Source: Brevundimonas sp. UBA6550
GTDB taxonomy: Bacteria; Pseudomonadota; Alphaproteobacteria; Caulobacterales; Caulobacteraceae
Assembly: GCF_002434505.1 (NCBI RefSeq)
Contig: NZ_DJKE01000012.1
Coordinates: 570,558-634,557 of the forward strand
DNA: 64,000 bases
Direction of reading: 5' to 3'
The notes under the pieces were generated by a model, which was not told the DNA's origin, did no database searches, and saw only the letters and a program-made list of their open reading frames with translations. Position numbers and translations under genes: made by a program. How positions within the stretch are numbered: position 1 is the stretch's first letter; each line of letters opens with the position of its first letter. Below, piece after piece: positions 1 through 10,014 of the stretch.

Positions 1-211
1 CCGCCGCCGCCAGCCCCGCCGCCATCCGGCCCAGCTCTTCCTCCGCCTCGCCCGGCCGCACGTTCCGGTCGGGCACCTGGGGGTTCAGATCCATCACCAC
101 CCGGACATGGTCCGCATCCCCCTCGGCCGGCGTCAACGCCTGCACCCGCGCCAGAAACGCCACCGTCGCCGCCGGCCCCATGCCCCCGATAACGCCCAGG
201 ACCTTGCTCAT
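1..211 (-). CDS. Aspartate/glutamate racemase family protein (N-terminal part)
   Basis: The reverse strand from 211 reads MSKVLGVIGGMGPAATVAFL and continues off the window start, so about 70 N-terminal residues are visible. The GGMGPxAT motif right after the start is the signature of the Asp/Glu/hydantoin racemase family, where it forms part of the active-site loop. Family members interconvert L- and D-aspartate or glutamate without cofactor, using two cysteines; neither cysteine is in the visible part. The next gene (351) runs the other way, leaving about 140 bases for two divergent promoters. Family call is firm; the substrate cannot be told. Confidence 0.8.
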   Translation of the reverse strand, partial: MSKVLGVIGGMGPAATVAFLARVQALTPAEGDADHVRVVMDLNPQVPDRNVRPGEAEEELGRMAAGLAAA

Positions 212-350
212 GCCACCCTTCCTGAACCGCATCGGTTCGCGTTCGAGCGCGCGAAACGCCCCAGCGTCATCCCGCCAAATCGCTTAGCGGACACTCCCGG
301 AATCCGGTACGAGAGGCAAGCAGCCCCTTGGACATCGAAGTGATCGCACG

Positions 351-1043
351 ATGAGACGCCTGCCCGCCATCGGCGCCCTGTCTTTCCTGGCCGCATGCCA
401 ACCTTCGCCGGCGAGGGACAAGGCCGAGGTCGATCCTCCTGCAACCCCGTCCGCCGCCGTCTGCGTGGGCGCCGGCCGCAGCGATTGCGTCGTCTATCGA
501 TCGGGTCCCGTGAAGGATGCTGCTGTCGATTGGGATCGCGGTTTCTTCTATCAGCTGCAAGGAACGGGTGCGCCAGGCTCCGGGGACAATGAATACTGCA
601 AGGGCGGCTATTGCGCGGTGGCCATTCTGAAGCGCGACGAGAGCGGCCGACTGATTCCGGTCGCCCATGTCGAAAGCACAGACGCCCGATGGTACGAAAC
701 GCCCGAGATCGTCCCCAGCCCGGCGGGACCGCTGATCGTCGCCCGAAGCAACAGCCTGGGGATGGGCGCCTTCAATGACGATGTCGTCTTGAGAACGGAC
801 GAAGCCGGAAAGCTGCGCCGCATCGACGTCAACAGCTGGAAGAACGAGGCGCATCGGCTGGCGCCCGACGCCAACAGCCATTTCGACTGGAATACGGATT
901 ACAGCGCGTTCGTCGGCCAGACCGGGCTGGCGTCTCGTGATCCGAACGACAGCGCGCGCGCCTCTGTCGGGTCGGTCCGGGTGTTTCTGGTCCTCAAGGG
1001 CGACGCTTTGCAAATCGGCTCCCCGATGGCGCGGTTTCCGTAA
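351..1043 (+). CDS. Hypothetical lipoprotein
   Basis: A 230-residue protein starting MRRLPAIGALSFLAACQPSP. The LAAC lipobox with cysteine at residue 16 predicts signal peptidase II cleavage and lipid anchoring. The mature part has four further cysteines in the first half (CVGAGRSDC and the CKGGYC pair), suggesting disulphides in the periplasm. No family is recognised. The middle resembles a value-reporting domain (strands with alternating Asp/Arg), with no visible catalytic motif. Codon use matches the GC-rich neighbours. Function unknown. Confidence 0.6.
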   Translation: MRRLPAIGALSFLAACQPSPARDKAEVDPPATPSAAVCVGAGRSDCVVYRSGPVKDAAVDWDRGFFYQLQGTGAPGSGDNEYCKGGYCAVAILKRDESGRLIPVAHVESTDARWYETPEIVPSPAGPLIVARSNSLGMGAFNDDVVLRTDEAGKLRRIDVNSWKNEAHRLAPDANSHFDWNTDYSAFVGQTGLASRDPNDSARASVGSVRVFLVLKGDALQIGSPMARFP

Positions 1044-1063
1044 CCGCCTGAGCACATGGATCG

Positions 1064-1558
1064 CTAGATAGCCGACATCCCCTCGACGCGCCTGATCTTC
1101 GGCCACAGTATCCAGACCCCTATCAGGGCGCAGAACATCAGAGCCATAGTTACTGCTATCCGTCCCGCCGACGCATGACTGGTGAGGGCGTCTGCGTTTT
1201 CCAAGGCTTGAGCGGCGAACCACAGGACGGTGAAAAAGACGACGAAAAACAACAGGGCGACAGGACTGTTGTTCATCGACCAACCGGCCAGCACCGCGAC
1301 CAGTGGAATGATCGGCGGGACCGCAAACAGCCATGTCCACGGCGGCATGGGCGCACGGCTCCTCGCCGTCTTGGATACGACGAAGACGGACCAACACCAA
1401 AGGCAGGTGGCGGCGATCGGCAAGACGGTCACAAGGCCGCGCACAAGCGACGGAGGCGTCGTGCCGGACAGGACCATCTGCATGACCAAACCGGCCACGA
1501 ACAGAATCGTGAGAAACGTAGGATGCGCTCGCGCGATGCGTTGTGAAATCTCAACCAT
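1064..1558 (-). CDS. Hypothetical integral membrane protein
   Basis: About 164 residues from MVEISQRIARAHP. Four hydrophobic segments are visible: TFLTILFVAGLVMQMVL, a segment around LVTVLPIAATCLWCW, a paired stretch around WLFAVPPIIPLVAVLAGW and LLFFVVFFTVLWFAAQ, and a C-terminal IAVTMALMFCALIGVWIL. In-frame ATGs at 1576 and 1591 are alternative starts. It lies 45 bases downstream of the DUF3253 gene on the same strand and may be co-transcribed with it. No family recognised. Confidence 0.5.
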   Translation of the reverse strand: MVEISQRIARAHPTFLTILFVAGLVMQMVLSGTTPPSLVRGLVTVLPIAATCLWCWSVFVVSKTARSRAPMPPWTWLFAVPPIIPLVAVLAGWSMNNSPVALLFFVVFFTVLWFAAQALENADALTSHASAGRIAVTMALMFCALIGVWILWPKIRRVEGMSAI

Positions 1559-1603
1559 GCCCGCCAATATCGGCATTCTCGAAATTCGCAACCTTCGAGC
1601 GGC

Positions 1604-1843
1604 TCAACCGCCGCCCCACGCGATCCGATACGGCCCCGCCCGCGTCGCCAGCGGGCGGCCCTTCCAGCTCAGGCGCACCAGACCGTCGGCCGCCAGTTGA
1701 TCGACGGCGGCATGAACCTCCGGCATCGCATCGCGCCATTCGCCGGTCGCCGCGGCCAGAACCCGCGCCACTTCGCTGGGGCACACCGTGGCGTCCTCGG
1801 CGCGGGCGGCCAGCAGCGCCAGCGTCGTCTCGCGCGCATCCAC
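1604..1843 (-). CDS. DUF3253 domain protein (small winged-helix-like)
   Basis: A 79-residue ORF beginning with GTG (VDARETTLALLAARA) five bases after the dcyD stop, so translation is probably coupled. The sequence TVCPSEVARVLA, then WRDAMPEVHAAVDQLAADG and RLSWKGRP, is the pattern of DUF3253, a small domain that looks like a winged helix: a helix pair, then a strand with Lys-Gly. Its role is unknown. The start was chosen because the frame is open far upstream inside dcyD, where the other frame clearly codes. Confidence 0.65.
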   Translation of the reverse strand: MDARETTLALLAARAEDATVCPSEVARVLAAATGEWRDAMPEVHAAVDQLAADGLVRLSWKGRPLATRAGPYRIAWGGG

Positions 1844-1848
1844 CTGGC

Positions 1849-2847
1849 CTACAGCGCCCCCTCGATCTCGCTCTGATAACCGAACAACCCCTGCGCCCCG
1901 CCGGTGTGCAGGAAGACCACCGTCTCGCCCTTGAACTGCCCCGCCCGCGCCAGGGCGATCAGCCCCTTCATCGCCTTGCCGGAATAGACCGGGTCCAGCA
2001 CGATCCCGTCCAGGCGCGCCGCCAGAGTCAGGGCGTCGATCACCCCCTGGTCGATCAGGCCGTATCCCTCGCCCACATAGTCGCAGTCGGCCACCACCCT
2101 CTCGCGCGTCACCCGCCCCGGCTGGCCCAGCAGGGCGGCCGTCTCCTCGGCCAGTTTGAAGACGTTCGCCTCCTGCTTCTCCTTGGGCGCCCGCACCCCG
2201 ATCCCCAGCACCGGAATGTCGGCCCCCATGACCGCCAGCCCGGCGACCAGTCCCGCATGGGTGCCCGCGCTGCCTGTCGCTGTCACGATCCGGTAGACCT
2301 CCAGGTCCATCTCGTCGGCCTGGACCACGATCTCGCGCGCGCAGTCGACATAGCCCAGGGCGCCGACCGGGTTCGATCCGCCGCCGGGAATGACATAGGG
2401 TTTGCCGCCCCGCGCCCGCACCTCGGCCGCCGTCTTCTCCAGCTCGGCCGCCATGTCCGTCCCGCCCGGCACGGTGCGGATCGTCGCGCCGAACAGCCGG
2501 TCCAGCAGCACGTTTCCGTTGCCGACATAGTCCGTCGCCTTCGACCCCGTCCGCTCTTCCAGAATGATCTCGCACGCCAGGCCATGCGCGGCGGCGGCGG
2601 CGGCGGTCTGGCGCACATGGTTCGACTGCACCGCCCCTTGCGTCACCAGCGTATCGGCCTCCTGCTCGAACGCGGCGCCCAGCAGGAACTCCAGCTTGCG
2701 GGTCTTGTTGCCCCCGCCCGCCAGGCCGGTGCAGTCGTCGCGCTTGATCCACAGGTCCAGGCCCAGCGCCTCCGACAACCGAGGCAGCGGCTCCAGCGGC
2801 GTCGGCAGATGGGCCAGGCGGATGCGGGCGAAACGGGCGAGATGCAT
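1849..2847 (-). CDS. dcyD: D-cysteine desulfhydrase (PLP-dependent)
   Basis: A 332-residue fold-type II PLP enzyme of the ACC deaminase / D-cysteine desulfhydrase family. D-cysteine desulfhydrase converts D-cysteine to pyruvate, H2S and ammonia in the cytoplasm. Visible motifs: [20 protein letters not shown], where Lys48 should form the Schiff base; [12 protein letters not shown], which binds the carboxylate; [12 protein letters not shown], the phosphate loop; and [11 protein letters not shown] at the C-terminus. Length is normal for the family. The start is the ATG at 2847, which opens the conserved [20 protein letters not shown]; upstream in-frame codons have no family similarity. First gene of a probable operon with the DUF3253 gene. 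ACC deaminase cannot be fully excluded. Confidence 0.85.
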   Translation of the reverse strand: MHLARFARIRLAHLPTPLEPLPRLSEALGLDLWIKRDDCTGLAGGGNKTRKLEFLLGAAFEQEADTLVTQGAVQSNHVRQTAAAAAAHGLACEIILEERTGSKATDYVGNGNVLLDRLFGATIRTVPGGTDMAAELEKTAAEVRARGGKPYVIPGGGSNPVGALGYVDCAREIVVQADEMDLEVYRIVTATGSAGTHAGLVAGLAVMGADIPVLGIGVRAPKEKQEANVFKLAEETAALLGQPGRVTRERVVADCDYVGEGYGLIDQGVIDALTLAARLDGIVLDPVYSGKAMKGLIALARAGQFKGETVVFLHTGGAQGLFGYQSEIEGAL

Positions 2848-3066
2848 GGGGACGGCTCCTAGTCGATGTCTTGATACCCCGCGCCCGTGACAGCCCCAAA
2901 TAGGCAATCCCGATGATCCCGCTATGGTGACTGCCGCGCGAGCGGCGCAGTGTAAGGCGATAGGCGTCCTATCCTATAGCTGACGGCTGGCGACGAGCAG
3001 CGATTGCAACCTTAAGCGATATATGATGCAATCTTTCGGGGAAAATGGTTCCCATGGAGGACGCAC

Positions 3067-3240
3067 ATGAACACCATTAAGATCGCTCTTACGGCCCTCA
3101 CTCTCGCGAGCTCGGCATATGTCGCCCTGCCAACATCTTCGGCGCAGGCATTTGAGCCCGAGAAATGCTTCGACGTGGTAATCACCTGCAGCAGAACCAC
3201 AGGTGAGTGTACAGCAACCCTGCAAGAAGTGATCTGCTGA
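3067..3240 (+). CDS. Small secreted cysteine-rich peptide (57 aa)
   Basis: ATG at 3067 is preceded by GGAGG at 3056-3060, an ideal ribosome binding site. The 57-residue product has a clear signal peptide (MNTIKIALTALTLASSAYVA, then SSAQA) with likely cleavage after Ala28, leaving a mature peptide of about 29 residues. Cys34, Cys41, Cys48 and the terminal Cys57 are evenly spaced and could form two disulphides in the periplasm. A strong hairpin follows 5 bases after the stop. No family is recognised; the good SD, signal and terminator make it a convincing stand-alone gene of unknown role. Confidence 0.65.
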   Translation: MNTIKIALTALTLASSAYVALPTSSAQAFEPEKCFDVVITCSRTTGECTATLQEVIC

Positions 3241-3245
3241 TCAAA

Positions 3246-3281
3246 TTGGCGCTCCGGTTTTATCAGAGGGCGGAGCGCCAA
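3246..3281 (+). terminator. Hairpin terminator after the small peptide gene
   Basis: Perfect 11-base inverted repeat (TTGGCGCTCCG at 3246-3256, CGGAGCGCCAA at 3271-3281) with a 14-base loop, five bases after the stop at 3240. There is no T-run after it, so termination may be weak or Rho-assisted. Confidence 0.55.
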
Positions 3282-3340
3282 CCTAACGGAGAGCCGTAGA
3301 CGCGCGGGAGCCAAAGCCGCGCGTCAACCGTTGCCGTCCC

Positions 3341-4183
3341 ATGACCACCGCCGCCCCGTTCGTGAACCTGGATCGAGAGCGGGCCTATGTGTCGGATCTG
3401 GGCCGCGCCTTCGCCGGCGCCCTGGTGTTCAACATCCCGCTTCTGATGACGATGGAGATGTGGGAGCAGGGCGTGGTCATGGACCGCTGGCGGCTGCTGA
3501 CCTTCATCCTGTGCGGCCTGCCGCTGCTGTACGGCCTGTCCTATTATGCGGGGTTTTCAAAGCGGCGCGGCCTGGTCAACGACGCGCTGGACACCGCCGT
3601 CGCCCTGGCGGTCGGCTTCGTCACCGCCTCCCTGCTGCTGATCCTGTTCGGCGTGGTGGAATGGGACGCCCCGCCGCGCGAGGCCCTGGGCATGGTCGCG
3701 CTTCAGGCCGTCCCCGGCGCCATGGGCGCCCTTCTGGCCCGGCGTCAGCTCAGCGGCGCCCGTTCGGAGTCCGGGGGCGGCGACACGGACGAGGAAGAAG
3801 CCTCCTATTTCGGCGAACTGTTCCTGATGGCGGCGGGCGCCCTGTTCTTCGCCCTGAACATCGCCCCGACCGAGGAGATGATCCTGATCGCCTACAAGGC
3901 CTCGCCCGCCCACATCCTGGCCCTGATCGCGGTGTCGATCGTGCTGCTGCACCTGATCGTGTTCAAGGCGGGCTTCGCCGGTCAGGAAGAGGCCGACCGT
4001 CCCGCCGCCGCCTTCCTGCATTTCACCCTGCCCGGCTACGCCATCGCCCTGGGGGTCAGCCTGTTCACCCTGTTCCTGTTCGGGCGCGCCGATGGCCATT
4101 CGGTCGCCGGCGTGGTCCAGACCATGGTCGTCCTGGGCTTTCCCGCATCCATCGGGGCCGCCGCCGCCCGCCTTCTGGTCTGA
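3341..4183 (+). CDS. TIGR02587 / DUF2391 family integral membrane protein
   Basis: A 280-residue protein with about seven hydrophobic segments and the family features MEMWEQGVVMDRWR, YGLSYYAGF and the late LNIAPTEEMILIAYKASPAH. These match TIGR02587, a membrane family of unknown function usually encoded next to TIGR02588 proteins, as here. A charged loop (GGGDTDEEEASYF) lies mid-protein. The downstream gene starts seven bases after the stop, so the two form an operon. No transport or catalytic motif is seen. Confidence 0.8.
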   Translation: MTTAAPFVNLDRERAYVSDLGRAFAGALVFNIPLLMTMEMWEQGVVMDRWRLLTFILCGLPLLYGLSYYAGFSKRRGLVNDALDTAVALAVGFVTASLLLILFGVVEWDAPPREALGMVALQAVPGAMGALLARRQLSGARSESGGGDTDEEEASYFGELFLMAAGALFFALNIAPTEEMILIAYKASPAHILALIAVSIVLLHLIVFKAGFAGQEEADRPAAAFLHFTLPGYAIALGVSLFTLFLFGRADGHSVAGVVQTMVVLGFPASIGAAAARLLV

Positions 4184-4189
4184 CCGCTC

Positions 4190-4573
4190 ATGCCCACGAA
4201 GAAGAAACCCGCCGCCTCCTCCACGCCCCGCCCGGTGCTTCAATGGGTCATGGCCGGGGTCGGCGCCGCCGTCACCCTGGGCGCCGTCGCCATCGTGGTG
4301 TGGGAGGCGGTGCAGCCGCCCTCGCCCCCCGCCCTCAGCGCCCGCATCGTCGCGGTTCAGTCCACCGCCGCCGGCCAGGTCGCGACCATCCGTGTTCAGA
4401 ACGACGGCGACGACACCGCCGCCGCCGTCGATATCGAGGGCGTCCTGGGCGACCAGACCGCCACCGCGACCCTGGACTACGTCCCCGGCCACGGCCACGC
4501 CCGCGCCTACCTGCGCTTCGACGCCGATCCGCGCCGGGCGGCGGTCGCGGTCAAGGGCTGGTCGGCGCCCTGA
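4190..4573 (+). CDS. TIGR02588 family protein
   Basis: A 127-residue protein: a basic start (MPTKKKPAAS), one transmembrane helix (WVMAGVGAAVTLGAVAIVVW) and a C-terminal beta-rich domain (ATIRVQNDGDDTAAAVDIEG, later GHGHARAYLRF) predicted to be outside the cytoplasm. This is the TIGR02588 pattern. It follows the TIGR02587 gene by seven bases; the two presumably form a membrane complex, inferred from the recurrent pairing. Function unknown. Confidence 0.75.
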   Translation: MPTKKKPAASSTPRPVLQWVMAGVGAAVTLGAVAIVVWEAVQPPSPPALSARIVAVQSTAAGQVATIRVQNDGDDTAAAVDIEGVLGDQTATATLDYVPGHGHARAYLRFDADPRRAAVAVKGWSAP

Positions 4574-4580
4574 GACAGGC

Positions 4581-4988
4581 TTAAGCGGATTGAGCCAGGG
4601 CGGCCTGGCGCATCCGGTCGACCGTCTCCGCGCTCGACCGGCCCTCGGCCACGGTCTCGCGCAACAGGTTCTCCAACGCCGGGGTCACGCGCACGCTGGC
4701 CATGGCCCAGCCTGCGAAGCTGCGTTCGGCGATAGGGGTGCGCTCCATGATCGTCACCGCCTCGTGCCGCCCGTCGGCCGCCAGCCGGGTCATCAGCCGA
4801 TCAAGGTCCTGGGCTGCGCCCTCCAGCACCTGCAGGAACCGGCCGTCATGGATCATCAAGGCCCCGGTCAGGTCGTCGCGCGCATTGTTGCGCTGCGATG
4901 TCGCCAGAATATCCACCTGCATCAGCAGGCTGTCGGCGTCGCCCCGCGCGCGACTGATGTAGACGATCCGCTCCAGCGCCAGACCCAT
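4581..4988 (-). CDS. BLUF domain blue-light sensor (stand-alone)
   Basis: A 135-residue protein made almost entirely of one BLUF domain, which binds FAD and senses blue light. Expected residues are present: Tyr10 (RIVYISRA), Asn34/Asn35 (SQRNNARDDLTG), Gln53 (GRFLQVLEG), and Trp94/Met96 (FAGWAMA), the switch pair. A short C-terminal helix follows and no effector domain is fused, so it must signal through a partner. It converges on the TIGR02588 gene (7 bases between stops) and is divergent from thiC. Nothing shows its output. Confidence 0.88.
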   Translation of the reverse strand: MGLALERIVYISRARGDADSLLMQVDILATSQRNNARDDLTGALMIHDGRFLQVLEGAAQDLDRLMTRLAADGRHEAVTIMERTPIAERSFAGWAMASVRVTPALENLLRETVAEGRSSAETVDRMRQAALAQSA

Positions 4989-5117
4989 GACCGACCCTTA
5001 TCCCCGACGAAACGCCCCTCAAACAGCATAGGCGGAAAAACAGCCGCTACAACAGCAACTTATGTCAGATACCGCACATCTCGACTTCCCCCGCCGGCCG
5101 CGTTAGGCTGCAGGCGT

Positions 5118-7302
<2,185 letters not shown>

Positions 7303-7441
7303 GGGCGGTGCGTGCGACGACTAGGCCCGTTACCGCTACGTAAACACCACACTGCTATTTGCCTCGTGGCGACAGGCGCATATGCTGAGCCACGCCATCG
7401 AGCCTATGGGCACGATGCAGGCTCAAAAATGAAATATAACG

Positions 7442-8491
7442 ATGCAAATCCGCGACAACAATTACAGCATAGCTGAAATAAAAGACATGATCGATCGGCG
7501 CGATCTTCATGTAAATCGTGACTATCAACGCGGATCAGGACTATGGCCTAGCGCCCCTAGAAGTTATTTTATCGACACTATTTTGGGCGGATTTCCTTTT
7601 CCCAAAATCTACTTCCATGAAGTTTTGCCTAGGGAGCCTGGCAACCCCATACGATTGAGAAGAGAAATTGTAGACGGTCAGCAGCGTATAACTACAATTG
7701 TAGATTTTCTAAACGACGGTTTCTCGCTTCTTCCTGGTCACAATCATGGCGGCCGACGGTTTTCACAGCTGGAGGACGACACGCAGAGAGCATTTCTTTC
7801 GTACACAGTCAGTGTGGACGTGATCAGAGACGCCACGCAGGCTGAGATCGTGGAGATGTTCAGAAGGATGAATGCTTACACGCTCCCATTGAACGATGCT
7901 GAAAAACGCCATTCATCGTATCAGGGCGAGTTTAAATGGTTTGCAAATCGTCTGTCGGACGAAATCGGTGAATTTCTCATACAATTTGGAGTATTCACGA
8001 ACAGGCAACTTGTTCGAATGGGTGATCAAGAACTCATTACCGAAGCATATCAGTTTACTAAAGAAGGCATCACAAGCAGTTCACCGTCAGGCCTCAAAGC
8101 AATTTACGCAGAAAACGACGATAGCTTCGCTGATGGCCCTGAATTTGGGCAGCAGATTAGGGATTCGCTGCGATATGTAAGCGAGAATTTTCCGGATTTA
8201 CGCAAAAGCTTTATGATGAAGCCCTACGCGTTCTACACACTTCTCACTGCTTTGATCTTCAACAGATACGGCTCCCCGCAAGACCTTGAGAATTCCGTGA
8301 GCTTAGGGGTTTTCGCGGCAAACCCTCGGGCAGCTCAAGAAAGATTGTTACTACTTGCTCAAGCGCACGAGGCGAAGGAAACTGACGGCCCATTCCGGGA
8401 ATACGTTCTAGGCTGTTTGGGAGGCACAAACCGCATAACGCAGCGAACTCAACGTTTTACACAAGTACTCGGCGCGTTGCAGTTACGCTAG
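7442..8491 (+). CDS. DUF262 domain protein (GmrS/ParB-like nuclease fold)
   Basis: A 349-residue protein with the DUF262 N-terminal pattern: NRDYQRGSGLW at 25-35, the signature DGQQR at 78-82 (REIVDGQQRITTIVDFLN), and EMFRRMNAYTLPLNDAEKRH at 138-157. DUF262 is the fold of the NTP-dependent GmrS subunit of type IV restriction and of many stand-alone defence proteins. The DUF1524 HNH nuclease (GmrD part) is absent. The DNA is visibly AT-richer and uses codons such as TTA and ATA that are rare nearby, pointing to transfer. Its stop overlaps the GTG start of the next gene by one base, so the two are translated together. A defence role is inferred from family and setting. Confidence 0.82.
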   Translation: MQIRDNNYSIAEIKDMIDRRDLHVNRDYQRGSGLWPSAPRSYFIDTILGGFPFPKIYFHEVLPREPGNPIRLRREIVDGQQRITTIVDFLNDGFSLLPGHNHGGRRFSQLEDDTQRAFLSYTVSVDVIRDATQAEIVEMFRRMNAYTLPLNDAEKRHSSYQGEFKWFANRLSDEIGEFLIQFGVFTNRQLVRMGDQELITEAYQFTKEGITSSSPSGLKAIYAENDDSFADGPEFGQQIRDSLRYVSENFPDLRKSFMMKPYAFYTLLTALIFNRYGSPQDLENSVSLGVFAANPRAAQERLLLLAQAHEAKETDGPFREYVLGCLGGTNRITQRTQRFTQVLGALQLR

Positions 8492-9135
8492 TGAGGCTAG
8501 GACGTCTTTCTCTGGCCTTGGAGCGCCGATTGAAGGCGATCGATTCTGAGATCGATGACGCGATCTTGGGCGGGCGAAAGCTATCTCGCCGCGAAAGATG
8601 GGCTCTCCAAGAGGGATTGCTGTCGCAGAAGTGGCAGTCATGGTGCGGCTTTTGTCGATCAGTCTTAATACAATCGGCTATCGGCGCACAGACAACCGGA
8701 GGCAGCGCGACAACTAGCCCGCATGCTGCACGGTCAGAAGCTGAACTCGCGTGGCTTGCGAGTAGGGCCTCTCGCAATCAGAGCATCTCCAACATTCAAC
8801 CTATCGGCGGGTCTCACCTAGAGCCGACTTGGGGTGATCCGATAAAGATTGGTTTGATATCCCATGCTTTTGCCATGACGAATGAAGGCCAGCTTTCGGC
8901 TGGGTTGCTTTCTGCCAGCGCCGAAACCCGCCATCTTCAAATCGTTCGCAATGCAACGGCGCACATAAATCGTGAGAACTACCAAGAGGCGCGTGATCTA
9001 TCTCTTATCTATCGAGCAGGTCCGTTTGAAGCGCCCAGCGATGTGATGCTTTGGGAGGAACCTACGACCGGCGAGTTCGCCTATCGTTATTGGTCTGATC
9101 GGTTGATCATCGCCGCAAAGATCGCTGTCATCTAA
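8491..9135 (+). CDS. HEPN-like protein partnered with DUF262
   Basis: A 214-residue protein starting with GTG in the TAGTG junction with the DUF262 gene. The C-terminal half holds HLQIVRNATAHINRENYQEA; RNATAH (Arg153 to His158) fits the RxxxxH motif of HEPN ribonucleases. The N-terminal half is helical and charged. DUF262 genes are often followed by HEPN-like proteins of this size (MAE_28990/MAE_18760 type), so this is most likely the effector or partner of the cassette. It shares the lower GC of its neighbour. Assignment to that named family is by layout and motif only. Confidence 0.6.
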   Translation: MRLGRLSLALERRLKAIDSEIDDAILGGRKLSRRERWALQEGLLSQKWQSWCGFCRSVLIQSAIGAQTTGGSATTSPHAARSEAELAWLASRASRNQSISNIQPIGGSHLEPTWGDPIKIGLISHAFAMTNEGQLSAGLLSASAETRHLQIVRNATAHINRENYQEARDLSLIYRAGPFEAPSDVMLWEEPTTGEFAYRYWSDRLIIAAKIAVI

Positions 9136-9137
9136 GC

Positions 9138-9647
9138 ATGCCCACCCTCGTCCTCCTCGCCGGACCCAACGGCGCCGGCAAGACCACCTTCATCAACCGC
9201 TTTCTGCGTCAGCGGGCGGAGGCGTTTCGGTTCGTGAACCCGGACGAGGTGGCGCGCGGTCTGACGGGCGAAGGCGCGGCGCGCGATCTAGCGGCCGGGC
9301 GGTTGGTGCTGGAGCGGCTGGACGCCCTGTTCGTCGAGCGGGCCGACGTGGTGCTGGAGACGACCCTCGCCACCCGCTCCCACGCCCCGCGCATCCGCCG
9401 GTTCAAGGCGGCCGGATACCGGGTCGAACTGATCTATCTGCGCCCGCCCTCGGCGGACTTCTCCGTCGCCCGCGTGGCGCGCCGCGTCGCCCAGGGCGGG
9501 CACGGCATTCCCGAAGACACGCTGCGCCGCCGTTTTTCGCTCAGCCTCGACTATCTGGAGACGACCTACAAACCGCTGGTGGACGCATGGGAAGTCTATG
9601 CGAGTAGCGACGAGGGCCTCAAACTGTTAGATTGGGGGCCGCAATGA
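9138..9647 (+). CDS. Zeta-toxin-like P-loop kinase
   Basis: A 169-residue protein with Walker A GPNGAGKTT at 9-17, FVNPDEVARGL after it, a VVLETTLATRSH block and LIYLRPPSADFSVARVARRV in the lid region. This is the arrangement of the zeta-toxin/UNG-kinase-like family, which phosphorylates UDP-N-acetylglucosamine in true toxins; chromosomal relatives may have other roles. The start is two bases after the HEPN gene stop, but base composition returns to the GC-rich norm, so it is probably native and not part of the AT-rich cassette. Its ATGA stop overlaps the next small ORF. Confidence 0.8.
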   Translation: MPTLVLLAGPNGAGKTTFINRFLRQRAEAFRFVNPDEVARGLTGEGAARDLAAGRLVLERLDALFVERADVVLETTLATRSHAPRIRRFKAAGYRVELIYLRPPSADFSVARVARRVAQGGHGIPEDTLRRRFSLSLDYLETTYKPLVDAWEVYASSDEGLKLLDWGPQ

Positions 9648-9820
9648 ATACGATCTTCGACCGAGAAACCGTTCTGAAAGCCGGACGCGACGCCGCCCGG
9701 ATCGCGCGCGAAGGCACGCGCGAGGAAAAGTCCGGCAAGTTCCTGCCGCCGCCCGGCTGGAAGGGCCATCTGGTCACCGCCGCCGACGCCGCGCCCTCGC
9801 GCCGGAAGACGCGCGCTTAG
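9644..9820 (+). CDS. 58-aa protein overlapping the zeta-like kinase
   Basis: ATG at 9644 overlaps the kinase stop (ATGA), a typical coupled pair. The product, MNTIFDRETVLKAGRDAARI followed by a basic tail ending RRKTRA, is small and charged and has no recognised domain. Position suggests an antitoxin or accessory of the kinase, although the classical epsilon antitoxin gene precedes zeta and is three-helical; the order here is toxin first. Treat the antitoxin idea as inference. Confidence 0.55.
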   Translation: MNTIFDRETVLKAGRDAARIAREGTREEKSGKFLPPPGWKGHLVTAADAAPSRRKTRA

Positions 9821-10014
9821 GTCTCCCCCTCCCTTCAAGAGCGGGGCGAATGAACGGCTGGCCCGCCTTCCTATGCACGATGTGCCCGCGCGGGCCGTTG
9901 AAATCCCTCGTCTTTCGGCAAAATGCGCGGCCCCAACCTATCACGGTTCGGGGCGGGGTTAGACTGAGGGCGGCGCTCCGGTTCGGGGGCGTGGGCCAAG
10001 GACTGGAGGCGCAG

